Origin: Symsagittifera roscoffensis
Taxonomy: Eukaryota; Xenacoelomorpha; Acoela; Convolutidae
Direction of reading: 5' to 3'
NCBI RefSeq assembly: GCF_963678635.1
Contig: NC_087062.1
Span: 59,352,129 to 59,416,128, forward strand
Length of the DNA stretch: 64,000 bases
The position numbers and the translations under genes were made by a program. The stretch's first letter is position 1. Each line of letters starts with the position of its first letter. Shown piece by piece: positions 11,472 through 22,237 of the stretch. The notes beneath the pieces were generated by a model. The model made no database searches and was not told the origin of the DNA. It saw nothing but the letters and a program-made list of their open reading frames with translations.

Positions 11472-12218
11472 CTATAAGTAGTCACGTGTTTCTAAGTTAG
11501 GAGGCACAAAGGTTGAAGTTGCCGGTTTATTCGACGTTTCTTCCCTCTTCAGCTCTCCCGTGTCAAAGAGTTCTACTTCCATTTCATCTAATTGCTCTTG
11601 GAAGACTCGGTTCAACCAGGCTTGTCCTTCGATGCTATCAAAGTGGATCCCGTAAGTAGTCAGTCTGGCCTGATCCATAGCTCTCAGCTCGTGCTCAATA
11701 TCCATAAGGATCATCCGTCCAGCATTCCGACTCGCAAGATTCCTTATGATGTTGTTCCAACTGATTACTCCTTCATTGTGTCTTCTCCCTGTTGCTGTCA
11801 ACGTCTTCGTGCTCATTGGTACAGTGCAGACGGTCAGTACCGCGCAGTTGAATCTCTGCCAGAGAGTGGTAAATAGGCACACCATCATTGACTCCCATTG
11901 TGCCTCTTCCTCATTTGAGCTCCTCGATATGTTATTCATCCCTAGTAGGATCATTACGTCAGGGTTTCTCCCTGGGTTCATCAGCTTCACCATCCGAAAT
12001 AGCTGAGCCATCGTTGTACCTCCTAAAGCAATCACCGTAGTGATCCAGGAGAACCTCAAATTTTGGAGCACTCTGACCAAGCTGTCCCCCAGTATCAGAT
12101 GCGATGTCCCAAGTGGCGGTTGCTGCATGTTTACTGCTGGGCTCCAAGTTGATCGATTGAAGCAGGCTCTCGGATCCGTATCCGGAACTCCTGTGAAGCT
12201 ATACTTCAACTGGTTGTT
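11472..12218 (-). pseudogene. acc2: SGNH/GDSL-hydrolase-like protein
   Basis: An open stretch of about 245 codons. Block I is LILGDSLVRVL (residues 38-48, nucleophile Ser43). Block II is ALGGTT (Gly63/64). Block III is ILLGMNNIS (Asn92/93). Block V is YGIHFDS with His189. That is the Ser-Gly-Asn-His order of SGNH esterases. The usual Asp three residues before the His is Tyr here, while the copy at 59,903-60,124 has DGVH. Members of the fold are esterases, lipases or acetylhydrolases, or non-catalytic relatives. It is in the same frame as acc1 and separated from it by a single TAG (12,219-12,221), so acc1-acc2 may once have been one product. Esterase-like domains are known in ORF1 of CR1/L2-type LINEs but are unusual in Gypsy elements. 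Confidence 0.7.
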
Positions 12219-13295
12219 CTATTGCACGTCAATCACTCGGGACACTTTCTTCGCCGGCATCTCTCGTATCTTTCTGTCTGGGATCCTAGAGCTCCTTGTT
12301 GAAGACGTTGCATTACTAACTCCTTCTCTGGTCATCACGTCTTGGGAGAGTTTTACTCTGCCCATGTCCTCGATTGTTCCATAGGGTGCAGTCACCCCGG
12401 AACCTGGCGCATTCCTATTGGCAACCAATCGTCCTGCTGTTTCTATCAGCTTTCTCACCGTTTGCTCCACGACTGGGTCACCTAAGGTGTCACTCGGGTC
12501 CAGAATTGTCACTGGATCAGTTGTAGCCGGGAGTCGCGTTTCCGTCGTTTGACTCATTTCTCGAGGCGTCAAGAGTTCCATCGGGGACTGCCCACGAGGA
12601 ATATCCCTTGTAGGTATTAATTTTTCTATCTCCGATCGCTGTTTGTACTCTCGCCTCAAGCGCTCTATTTCTTCACCCTGCTTCTTGTTACAGTCATCAA
12701 ACAATTTCTTCCACAGGTCTCTATCTTCTTCTATACTGAGCATGGTCTTGGTCATCTCGTCCAGCTCCCTTCTTGTCTTCTCCAGTTCTTCTGTCGTCCC
12801 ATTGAGATCTTGCATAGTCTCGTTCGTTTGAACCTCCTCTTCTACTTGCGCCCTCTTTGGTGGCACAGCTGCTCTCAGTTGTGAAATAGACGAGGCAGCC
12901 TCGCTGTTCATTTCCTGATGCATCCTCCTCAGTCCAGGCTTAGTGTTGGTGGGCAAAGACCTCTCACCTGGATGGTAGGTCCTCGAACTTCCTAATCCAG
13001 GCTCATTCGCCAAGTCACTCCCTGAGAGAGCCCCGTTTCTCCACCTCATCACTCTCATGTTTGGGCCGTCTAGTACTCCCCTTTCTCCATATGCTGCCAT
13101 CAATAAGACTTCCGTGGGGCGGTCCCCACGGTTATCATGCCCCAAGATGTTTATTAAGGCGGTCAGCAACATGACTACCATTGGGTCCTCCAGAGTGAAG
13201 TCTCGATCCATTAGCCTCCGATAGATCGCATCTACCATCAGTCCCACATATGCCTCTGCCAGGTCCATCAGTTCGTTCAAGTTGAAATTATCCAT
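12219..13295 (-). CDS. acc1: coiled-coil accessory protein, N-terminal helical domain
   Basis: 358 codons, the most intact accessory ORF, with an ATG at 13,295 just after a spacer. It has a helical N-terminus (residues 1-70), a Pro/Ser/Arg-rich middle, a charged coiled coil (about 165-245, with repeated Glu/Lys/Leu heptad-like text) and a low-complexity tail. Homologues in the window are 35,741-36,238 and 57,250-57,825. The latter keeps the same order, with DELGRRLRNFD, NAILQLNS and a run of RDQVRxEQ repeats. The layout resembles a Gag- or ORF1-like self-assembling protein, but I see no zinc knuckle. It is the first ORF of the accessory block and probably needs a subgenomic or spliced transcript. 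Confidence 0.6.
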   Translation of the reverse strand: MDNFNLNELMDLAEAYVGLMVDAIYRRLMDRDFTLEDPMVVMLLTALINILGHDNRGDRPTEVLLMAAYGERGVLDGPNMRVMRWRNGALSGSDLANEPGLGSSRTYHPGERSLPTNTKPGLRRMHQEMNSEAASSISQLRAAVPPKRAQVEEEVQTNETMQDLNGTTEELEKTRRELDEMTKTMLSIEEDRDLWKKLFDDCNKKQGEEIERLRREYKQRSEIEKLIPTRDIPRGQSPMELLTPREMSQTTETRLPATTDPVTILDPSDTLGDPVVEQTVRKLIETAGRLVANRNAPGSGVTAPYGTIEDMGRVKLSQDVMTREGVSNATSSTRSSRIPDRKIREMPAKKVSRVIDVQ

Positions 13296-13697
13296 TTTCT
13301 TGCAGTTTTGATTTTACTATCGAAGCGATGATTTGAAATCAAGTGAGAAATTAAACGATCAATCATGATCTGGAAAAGAGGCCACGAATATCACATTTTC
13401 CAACTTTACACTAGTTTTAATTTTAAATATTAAAACTTATTTAAAACAGTTAGATAAAAAGATTTTGATCCTAAAATTTATTAAAGTCAATCAGTTTCTA
13501 AAATTTTGGAATTCGACCTAAGATTGGACAGTCCAAACTTCGGGTCTATTCCTAAGATCGTCATTCCGTTATTCATGGTCACAAATCCCTTCTTACCCAG
13601 GGTCTTAATAACTTATAACATAGCATAACACACATATCACATACAACAAACTCTTGGTATGACGTCTTCCTGCATGCAACCTAAACTCAGCCTATAA
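13296..13697 (-). other. Spacer between the gag-pol-macro frame and the accessory block
   Basis: About 400 bp of AT-rich DNA without an open frame, between the macro-like end and the ATG of acc1. It is where a splice acceptor or internal promoter for the accessory block would lie; ctgcaag directly before the acc1 ATG is a weak acceptor-like string. I see no clear promoter. Confidence 0.4.
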
Positions 13698-14488
13698 TTA
13701 ATAGTATTTCTTATGCAAGTATACTTGTATATTAGTATCAGAGAAGATTACGTGTATCAGTGCATACAACTCCCGTGGATGCAGTCGTCCTCGGTTCGGA
13801 TCGTACACTGGAAGCGAGAGTTCCTTCACTTCTTTTTTCACAAGGAAGTCTCTCAACCTCGTCAAGGACAAGACTAGATTTTCCGGGTCCACGTGCCGCT
13901 TCTCCGTCGCCCTCGTCCCCAAGAAGCATAAGCACTTTCCCGGTATCCTGGACGCCGCCGGAGGCAAAGCTGCTACGCCTCCTATTCCTGGCCTCTGCTT
14001 CCAAGGGAACTCAATGTTTCTATATTCTCTCTTAAAATCCGCTGCTAACACTGTCTTAAAACTCATGTCTGCTATCCCACATGTCTGCTATCCCACTTGT
14101 GAGTATAAACACTATCTGTCAACGTTATGATACTTGAGTATTCATTTGGTAAGTTAAAATATGACTCAACTACTCTCCCTATGTCCGATTTCTTAGGGTC
14201 CTCGTCTGTTTCTGCTTCTAGATCACCTGTCTCTCTTGCTATTCTTAATTTTTTAATTAACAAATTTTCAGTGTGGATAAGTCCTACCCCCACTCCCCGG
14301 ACAAAAATATCCATCGATTGCATACCGGATATCAGATCGAGGTTGGAAGCCGGAATGAGTAATGGTCCTTCCTGGGCAGCCCAGGAGGGATCATCCCTTT
14401 CGGTTTTTACGTATCTCATGCTCCCACGATCTACATCTTGAATTGTGACACTGGTCTCCTTTGGGTCCACGTCATTTCGTTCAGCCAT
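13698..14488 (-). pseudogene. Macro-domain-like module at the end of pol (TARG1/OARD1-like)
   Basis: Two frames, 14,488-14,072 and 14,066-13,698, joined by a frameshift beside a 16-bp direct duplication (gtgggatagcagacat, twice). The order is ADxxxKTVLAADFKREY (helix after the first loop), a basic linker, KCLCFLGTRATEKRH (central strand), PENLVLSLTRLRDFL (helix), ELSLPVYDPNRGRL (strand and loop) and HVIFSDTNIQVYL (last helix and strand). This follows the TARG1/ALC1-type macro fold, which binds or hydrolyses ADP-ribose adducts. From memory, the catalytic Lys and the GCGLD-like loop of TARG1 are not conserved, so binding rather than hydrolysis is likelier. The same tail occurs in family B near 56,410-56,530. 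Confidence 0.62.
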
Positions 14489-14973
14489 TCCAAGACAAAC
14501 AATTTTGTCAAGTCTTGTTCATATGACTGCTGTTGCTCGAATTCGAATTCTACCTCGGGCTTGGACCGGTCATCGACCCACTCCTCGTCTTGATCATCGA
14601 CTATGTCAATGTCCTGTGACACAGTTATTTCTTCTAGACCCACTACTTCTTCCACTATCTTCTTTAGATCTATCCTGTCCACTACGAAGTCGTCACCGTA
14701 AGGGTTATATTTATTCTTGGATCTTGTCCTGTCATTCTGTCGAGTCTGTATTGTAAACGGAAGATCTGGTTCCAAGTTTTTGGGGACCTCGCTTTGTTCG
14801 GGGTCTTGCCAGTCCTCCTCCGTGTAGGGTAAGGTTTCTTCATCCGCTTCAATCACCTCGTTTGGATCCAAGTCCAGTGGTGGACTTGCTACTTCCTCTA
14901 CGACTTCATTTCCATCGTTCTTTTCCCTGGTGCCCTTAGATAGTCCCCCTCTTCCATGTTTGTAGGTATGCAC
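14431..14973 (-). pseudogene. Acidic linker between integrase and macro-like module
   Basis: Asp/Glu-rich, low-complexity polypeptide (blocks LDLDPNEV, PYTEEDWQDPEQ and VDDRSKPEVEFEFEQQ) directly after the integrase C-terminus. It is interrupted by a frameshift near 14,470-14,490. Family B keeps an equivalent, poorly conserved acidic stretch at 55,430-55,800. It may be a disordered spacer. Confidence 0.55.
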
Positions 14974-16286
14974 CAGTTTTCTGTGGATGGGTTGTGTGGC
15001 TTAATGTTCTCGTAGTGGGCGGCTCGGCCAGTACTCAGTCTATAAAAGCGTCCCTCCTGGTGCACTTCCGTAATCATGAAAGGTCCCCTCCACTTTTTTG
15101 GAGCTTTTTTGTTCCTTCGGTGGTATAACATTCTGAAATACCCATACGTAGTCTCCTATCGAGTAAGCTTTTGCACCAGCTGCTTTCTTGTCGAATCTTT
15201 TCCTCTGCTTGCCTGTGCCTGCTGAGTATTTCGTCTACATGTAAATCCTGTTGACGTCTAATCACATCCCTTACATAGACCTGTGGTGACGTTTTCTTAC
15301 CCTCATACTCTGGGTAGAAGAAAGTCAGGGGCAAAGACTTCTCGTGTCCGGTTAGCATCATGTGTGGACTAACTCCGGTGGTGGAATGTTCGTGCTGTTA
15401 TAAGCTCCCATCACCTGTGGAAGGTATCTGTCCCAATCGGTCATGTACTTGGAACAATATACCCTCAGCATCGATACTAACGTTCGATTCTGCCTCTCCA
15501 CTAAGCCATTCGTCTGGGGATGGTATGTCGTGGAGTGAGCTTGAGCAACCTGTGAGCGTCTCATAAGCTCTTTCGTGAGTTCTCCCATAAAAGTTGTTCC
15601 ATTATCCGATTGAAATGTCATCGGACAACCATGTCTCGCTATCCACGTATTGATCAGGTGATCGCACGTTTCTTCCGCTGAGGCATTTATGCAGGGCACG
15701 GCCTCTGCATACTTCGTGAAGTGATTTATCATGACCGAGACTTGATTGTAACTACTGTCTGTCATACATATCTTCTGGTGATCAATGTGCACCACCTCGT
15801 TGAATTCAGACGACTCAATCGACCGCAAAGGAAACCGTAACTTCCTTGAATCCTTGACCTGTTGGCATGACAGACTTGCTGTTATCCACTTCTCGCATGC
15901 CTTTTTAATCCCAGGCCACTCAAAGCGCTTCAAGATCCTCTGATATACTTTGTCGATTTCCCGATGGCCCATCTGATCATGCGACCTGAATAAAAGTTCT
16001 GTCTGATAGAGTTGCGGCAACACTATCGCGTTATACTTGTACAGGACTTTGTCTTCTTCTCTTCTCTTGCAAGCCACGACCCGTCCTTGTTCAGATATAA
16101 CCTTCCCTCTTTCTGCATAAAGTACTGTCTCAGATTACGGTAACTGTCTTCCTCCAGGTCCTCTTTGTCCGCAGCACCATTTTCGATCCACCTTTTTAGG
16201 TTGCTTGTCATGCGGTCATTTCTCTGCGCTCTTAGTAGGTCCGAGAGTCTGTATCTCGCCTTCAAATACGTCTTCATGAACCTCAT
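14898..16286 (-). pseudogene. Integrase (HHCC, DDE and GPY/F parts)
   Basis: Main frame 16,077-15,358, with upstream 16,286-16,023 and downstream 15,361-15,074 and 15,131-14,898 in other frames. In the main frame the zinc motif has His33, His37 and Cys71, but the first Cys of CxxC is Ser68. The catalytic triad is complete: Asp99 (VHIDH), Asp158 (FQSDNGT) and Glu194 (LVERQNR), with 35 residues between the last two. The C-terminal KKWRGPFMITEV is a GPY/F module. The enzyme inserts retroelement DNA into the chromosome. Several frameshifts around 15,100-15,360 break the end. Confidence 0.88.
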
Positions 16287-16294
16287 CTGACTAT

Positions 16295-17517
16295 TCAGCT
16301 CATTGGTTCCATCTTAACGCACCTAATCTTCGCCAACGGCTTTGTTTCTCGTTCGAACGGCTGAAGATCAGTCCTGACCACCTCTTTTTGTGGCAACAGA
16401 CTTATCGAACGTTTCGATAACGCTATTGTTTTCAGATCATCCGCTGCGTTATCAAAGACTCTTTCACTTGGTATGAGGTAGCGATCACTGTCAGGATCTT
16501 GATATACCTCCCTGTACAGATCCCTTGCTCGAGTCTCCACCAGTAGTGTGTGGATCGCTAGCTCTGACAGTTCCGATCCTGAGCTCGAGTTCCTGTCTGA
16601 GTAGGTGTCGATTTCTGAGTTCCGGGAGTTGTCATTCATTGACGAGTCTGCGATAGAGCACGTCCCCTCCTCCGGATCAGTTCTGTGCGTTCTTCGCATC
16701 CATCTGAACTCCCCAGACAAAACTTGATTTTCCAGGTCCTGTTTCTCATCAGGAACTTTTTCATCTACATCAGACTCCCCGGACAAAATTCCTTGTTCCG
16801 GGTGTTGATCTTGAACTCGCCGGCTCTTCTCTCTGTTCGTCTCCCTGGACAAACAATCTCGCCTTATGTTTCGTTCAATCTTCTCGCCTTCCTTATCCTG
16901 GTCCTCAAAGGTAACGGTTTTCTTTTGCGTATCGTTCCCCTGTTCTTTCCGTCTGTAGGAAGTATGGTTAGAACCTCGTGGGGTATTGAGGATACTAGTT
17001 GTTGAACTATTGTCCTACAATCTCTCTCGTTTTCTTTGTGTTGTCGTCTTGACGGCGTGATCTTCGCCTTCTCACTGACTGTCAGTGATACCATAGCTGC
17101 TGCCCACTCGGGGTCATCTCTGGTCAATTCTCTCTCTAACAATCCACCCAGCTGTGTGATCTGCACCGTTTTATCCATTAATGAGAGGCTGTTAATGTTC
17201 ATGCGAGAGAGTTCCTGCTGGACCAGGTTCGAGCGCAGCAACAGGTCCAAGGGCACCGGGTCCTTCTTGGATAGAATCTTTATCTCGGCTGCTTTCTCTA
17301 CAGGCAACTCAGGATGTCCTGGGATTGGACGTCCAGACTTATCCAACCATCTCGTCAAGGGAAGCACTTCATAAGTTTCTTTGTCCACAAATGAAAATCC
17401 TTCCTTGATTTCTGCCTGATTGGCTTGCTTCTGTTGCAATCTCTCATAGAACTCGGTTTTCTTGCTGAGGTTGTCAGCATTCTGGTGTTTGTCACGCATT
17501 CTGTGCTCGATTATCAT
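16295..17517 (-). pseudogene. Pol linker, RNase H C-terminal side to integrase
   Basis: 17,517-16,864 continues the RNase H frame (MRDKHQNADNLSKK is the typical end of Gypsy RNase H), then enters a hydrophilic linker. 16,852-16,295 is the next frame after a frameshift. It has two copies of an LSGE-centred motif (ILSGESDVDEKVPDEK and QVLSGEFRW) and a conserved-looking IHTLLVETRARDL block. No enzyme domain of its own. A long linker between RNase H and IN is one reason pol is oversized. Confidence 0.65.
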
Positions 17518-17520
17518 ATG

Positions 17521-18917
17521 TTATCCATCTAATCTCACTATCCATCTACCAATATAACTCTTATCCATCGTGAATGTCTTCAACCAGGATAACGCTCTGT
17601 TGTCCACGCGTAACTTGAAGGGAGCGCTCCCCAAGTACGCGCGGTGTTTTTCCACAATTGTGAACACTGCAATCATTTCTGCCCTCGGTGCACCATATTT
17701 CATCTCAGTGTCACTTGACACCTTACTGCCATATGCAATGTGACGGAGAACTCTTCTTCCATTCCATTCCTGCTCCTGATGCAGTAATCCTGAGATGACT
17801 ACTACTGATGCGTCTGTGTCAAGATTATACATGCCCTTTTCTGTAGGCATGCCTAGCACTGGCGCTTCGCACAGTTCCCGCTTTATGTTCTCGAAGGTAG
17901 TTTGTGCTTCTTCGTTCCATTCGAACTTCTTTCCTTTGCTGCGCATCAGCCTCTGCATTGGATACACCTTGTCTGCATACGCTTTTATGAACTCACGGTA
18001 ATAATTGGCAAACCCTAGGAAGCTCATGAGTTGTGTGTCCGTTCTGGGAGCCTTCCATGTCAACACAGCCTTTACTGCTTCCGGGTCCGGTCTCACACAA
18101 TGCCTGTCCACCATTCTTCCTAGATACTTGATTGAATCCCTAAGGATATCACATTTCGATGGTTTGCATTTCAAGCCTGCTCTTTTCATGCATCCAAAGA
18201 CCTCATCGAGCCAATCAATGTGGACTTTCGGGGTTGGTGTCGCTATGACTACGTCATCCACGTAACACATCACGAGATTCCCGTACTTCTTCGTCACTCT
18301 GGTCAAAGCCTGAGCCATCAGTCTTTGAGACGTGGCCGTTGCGTTGCACAAGCCGAAGGGCATCCTCTTCCACTGGTACAACCCCAATTCACATGCGAAT
18401 CATGTCTTCTCTCTGTCCTTCTTCCGCAGAGCGACCTGCCAAAAGGCAGAACTCAAGTCCAGTGTGGTGAAAAATTTGGCATCACCAAGTTTAGAGAGAC
18501 TCTCGTCTATTCGCGGTATCGGGTACGCATCTTTTATTGTCACCGCGTTCAAGAAGCGAAAGTCGCAACAAAACCTAAGCTGCCCCCTTTCTTTTTTGCC
18601 ATGACCACCCCATAAGCCCATGGCAATTTCGAGGGTTCTATCATGTCGTATTCGAGCAACATTTCTATTTCCGCTCGGCACGCTTACGATTTATGTGGCG
18701 TCATCCGTCTTGCGCCTTCCCTATTGTGAACGGAGCCTTGCTCAAGTTCGATTTCGTGTTCGACGAAGTTACAGCAACCGATATCCGCATTATGTTTTGA
18801 AAATACATCCGCGTTCCAATTTAAAACCGCCCGCAATAATTCAAAATCTCCCTTGCCTTTTTTCCCTTTTAATTGTTCTATTTCTGGTAAAACCGGTTTG
18901 ATCAGATTCCAGTTCAT
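17521..18917 (-). pseudogene. Reverse transcriptase and RNase H
   Basis: Frames 18,917-18,684, 18,681-18,400 and 18,387-17,521. The last two are one frame, split by a TGA (18,400) where a Gly codon is expected, and a TAA at 17,521 is a similar nonsense change. RT blocks are LRFCCDFRFLN, KDAYPIPRID, TTLDLSSAFWQ (first catalytic Asp), MPFGLCNA and YVDD (about 18,253-18,264). RNase H shows LDTDAS, a Glu in GAPRAEM and VDNRALSWL. This is a Ty3/Gypsy-type RT copying the element RNA. The catalytic residues remain, so the decay is point nonsense and frameshift rather than motif loss. Confidence 0.92.
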
Positions 18918-19004
18918 ATGACGAGGGGCGTTCCAGAAAATGCGAGCAGCTCGACAAACCGTCGTCCGTTTCGGACTTCATTGAAAACAGTTTATGAATA
19001 GTTT

Positions 19005-19721
19005 TTATTTCATTATTCCTTTTAAAATTTTATCTTTATTGGCATGATAAGGACAGTCTTTCACACTATCTTTCTTCAAGTTTTGTGTCTCTTCATAGTC
19101 GGTCCTCATCGGCAAAGCGTGACCAAGTTTATTTCCACGCTGGATTGAAACCGTGATGTCCAGTGTGTTCAATAACACACTGACACACAGTCCGTTTCGA
19201 GTTACCGAGAAGCTCCGGCCTAAAATCACTGAACTTTGACTATTTGGCTTCGGTACCAAACAAACCTGTTTACTATCACTTAACGATTTTTAAATTCTCA
19301 TTCTAAAAACTGCTACTACCGCTTGTCCCGGCTGTAGTTTTACCTTTCTGTCTAAAAAGATTGGGTCCGGGTTTCTAATCCTTTTTAGGCCGTTGCTCAA
19401 GTCAATCATCACGTCAAAATTCCTGACATAACCTCTGCCCAAGTTGAACTGGTCGGCGTCGTCCGAATTCTCTAACACCAAGAAGCTCATCCAAAGATCC
19501 CGTCCTCTCATGTGGAGGACCGTTATTGGTGTTCTTCCGGCTACGTAAATCGTTCCTCGATTGGCTGCCGCTAGTCGGAGATTCGTTGGAATCAGGTCTT
19601 CCCTCGTGAAGCCCATTCTTTCCCAAGATTTTATCTGCATCACGCTCACTACCGCTCCTGTGTCCAGAAGCCCTGTGACTCCGATTTTCTTTCCGTTGGT
19701 GTCGAGCAGATGTGCAGTCAC
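19005..19721 (-). pseudogene. Aspartic protease and pre-RT linker
   Basis: The 19,721-19,290 frame holds LLDTGAVVSV, with the catalytic Asp near 19,664 in the DTGA form of retropepsins. It is followed by a flap-like region and LGRG, in which the usual Asp after LGR is replaced by Gly. 19,259-19,005 continues the spacer towards RT in another frame. The protease cleaves the Gag-Pol polyprotein. Family B has the same domain at 52,620-53,022, there with the catalytic Asp replaced. Confidence 0.85.
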
Positions 19722-20170
19722 ATTGCTTCGTATCCAATGTGAACCGCGTCTTGCTCCATCATGGCGTCATGGCCTATCCTATGGACTTTAAGTTCTTCTT
19801 CACCCAAATAGATCTGCCGCCCTATTTGGTCACTGTCTGTTGTCATATATGTCCTAGTGTAGATATTGGTTCCATCCACGTTCAGCATCACTCGATACGG
19901 TCCATAGACTTCCACGTAACGCCCGCGAAGTTTCTTTATTCGAGCGCCTGCCGTTGTTAGTAGTGCTCGCACATCTCTTGACTCAGTGCGTGGCTCCATC
20001 TGCCTCAGATCACCTGCATATGTGTCCAAATGCATCAAAGTGAACTCTGATGTTTCACTCAGATTTCTGATTACCTGGTGTCCCGCTACTGAGATTATTG
20101 ATTGTATTTTGCTTCCTTGTGGCACCATACGGAACCTCTGCTCGGAGATCACATTTAGTTTCATGCTCAA
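19718..20170 (-). pseudogene. Gag-Pol segment before the protease
   Basis: 150 codons between nucleocapsid and protease, one frameshift away from each neighbour. It includes SIISVAGHQVI and VEVYGPYRVM, with no known domain. A loosely similar stretch at 52,159-52,344 (STITVAG) sits at the same place in family B. Confidence 0.6.
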
Positions 20171-20217
20171 AATGCGTGGTACTTTCGTTTCTTTGACCTC
20201 TGATGCCTCGAGGACGT

Positions 20218-20928
20218 TCAGTCCTGTAATTTATCATTTTCCAATTCGAGCTTCACCTTTTGTTCGATCTCCTTCGTTACCAATTCCTGCTGGACTCTAT
20301 TTAGATCATCCCTCGCGGCTGCCCTATAATCAATCTTGAAGTCATCCGCCGCAGTCACCGGTTCCTGTTCCCATGTCTCCTCCGTTACCGCCTGCATCTT
20401 CTTCGTTGCCAGCTCTTGTGGCTTTTCTTTTCTGCGCGCCTCCTCGTCACTCAATAGGCGAGCCTTACTGGCTTTCACACCCGCTAAAGCTTCCTCATGC
20501 CTTGGATGCTTGATGTCTGCTACATCATCCCAGAACTGCGGAAAATCTGATTTAAAATGACCTTCCAAGTTACAAAAGAAGCACCTCGGGCCGGATTTTG
20601 GAATTAACCCTCTCATGAAATCCTCACGGTCGATCTCTGACGCATCATCGTCCTCGAGGCTAGAGCCTATTGCTTTCTTGCCCTGTGTATAAGTTGGGCA
20701 TGCTGACACATGATGGTCCGTTGAACTGCAAATTGCACAAGAGCGTCTCTTGTCCATATCGTCCCTTGGTTTGCACCAGTCGTTCCCTTGGTTTGCTGGT
20801 CCGTTATTAAAATTGCCAAAATTGTTCTTGTAATATCCAGATCTCGAAGGAGGCTTCAAAAAAGATATCCTTTTGACTTGAGTCTCAACTCCTCTGGTGT
20901 TGGCGCATTGGTTGAGAGTGGTGTGCAA
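20218..20928 (-). pseudogene. Gag nucleocapsid with zinc knuckles
   Basis: 236 codons. The first knuckle is CAICSSTDHHVSAC, a complete CX2CX4HX4C (Cys64, Cys67, His72, Cys77). The second, CFFCNLEGHFKSDF, has Phe129 in place of the last Cys and is probably defective. The C-terminal third is Glu/Lys-rich coiled coil. The zinc knuckles bind element RNA for packaging. It overlaps the capsid frame by a frameshift near 20,900. Confidence 0.85.
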
Positions 20929-21876
20929 TGTGTCGCTAACATTATCCGAAGTTCATCATTTTTCACACCATCGATGAATTTTGAGGCTACTGCCAGGTTC
21001 ATACTTCTGTTTGACTCATCTGGTTGACTACGCCTTCTCAGCATCTCCAAATCGTCTAGAAACTTGTCTATCGTGTCAACTTCTCGTTGCCTCCATTTCT
21101 CGAAGCTCCTCATTGCTTGGTGTCCCTGCACCCCTGAGCCAAAACGACTTAACAAGATTTCAAAGATTTTCTCAGCAGTATCCCGCTGATATTGCTTTTT
21201 GGCCATCACACAGTTTAGGGCTGTCCCTTGCAAGATAGTCGTATGCGCACTGCATTCTTGCCTTTCTGACAAGTCCTCTTCCTCGAAATGCTTCTATCCA
21301 GGTATCAATACAGCCATCAGATTCGTCTTTGTAGCATCCTGGTTTCTTAAATTCCCTTCTGGACTTTTTGCTGCGTTCATTAGTTCTAGATAACCTCGTA
21401 AGGAATGTCTCCAAAGACCTGTTCAGAGGTTCAAAGCCTGTGGCCATTGATGTAGCATCTCTTGAATGCCCCGCCTTTGTATCATTGCCCCCTGATAAGG
21501 GTTCTGTACTTGGAAATTCCCTTCCGTGGCTCGCATGACTCCTCCCTGGGCTCGCATGACTACTGTTCCTGGAATCACCTCTCCCAGTCGCATGTGTGCC
21601 TAGCGTCGGTCGTTCGTTTGAGGTCTGTCGGTTGCCAGTTGAACTTCCTCTGATGTTTGGGCCCCATGTTCTATTATCCTCTGTGGCATAGCCTGATGAA
21701 ATGCCCCTACCTCTAGTGGATCCATATGTCCTTCGCCTATTCTGTTGGTCCTTGAAGTTCACCCTCGGCTCCCTGCTGGGTCCTCCCGAGTTCGATTCCC
21801 CATCTTTTGGTCCACTCTTGCTGCCTAGTAGCCCGTCCAACCTATCCATAATAGCCTGAGTTCGCCTCTCCATCAT
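20856..21876 (-). pseudogene. Gag capsid region with Arg/Gly/Ser-rich lead
   Basis: 21,876-21,172 starts with a Ser/Arg/Gly-rich, disordered, likely RNA-binding stretch, then enters a helical capsid-type region (LETFLTRLSRTN, DGCIDTWIEAF). This continues after a frameshift in 21,272-20,856 (KIFEILLSRFG, FEKWRQREVDTIDKFLDDLEML), matching the retrotransposon gag pattern. Family B keeps this region at 34,380-34,620 and 51,085-51,320 (DGCIDTWVEV in one frame). Confidence 0.8.
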
Positions 21877-21910
21877 CGCATCTATCTTTGTGTCAAGAGT
21901 TCCAAGAGTC

Positions 21911-22237
21911 TCAACCTCTCCATGTTCTCAACCTCTCCATGTCGTCTCTTAACCGTAACTCTCTTTGTTCCGCTTCCCTTGTCATTCGCGACAAGTTCTT
22001 CGCCAAGTGTTCATCCGTTCTTTCCTTCAAGCGTTTTTCGCTTCTACTAACTTCTTGTCTATTGCGGTTTAATTCTTCCCGCAGACTTTCTCTCTTGACG
22101 TGGACAGCCCTTTCTGGTTCACTCATTCTTATGGACATCTGTTCATTCTGTTCTCCTATGCTGCCCACTATGTTGGTCAAGGCTTGTTCAATTGAAACTC
22201 CGTTATCCACTAGTGGCGTCACAAGTGGCGGTGTCAC
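21911..22237 (-). pseudogene. Gag N-terminal coiled coil
   Basis: 108 codons rich in Glu/Arg/Leu with heptad-like spacing (ESLREELNRNRQEVSRSEKR). It lies between the N-terminal lead and the capsid, and probably helps multimerisation. It is followed by a short duplication of ctcaacctctccatg at about 21,908-21,940 that shifts the frame. Confidence 0.6.

Noticed and set aside
2569-13295. Envelope (fusion glycoprotein) gene in the post-pol position
   Set aside because: I looked for a signal peptide, furin-type site and C-terminal membrane anchor in every accessory frame and found none. The proteins are soluble, charged and helical or hydrolase-like.
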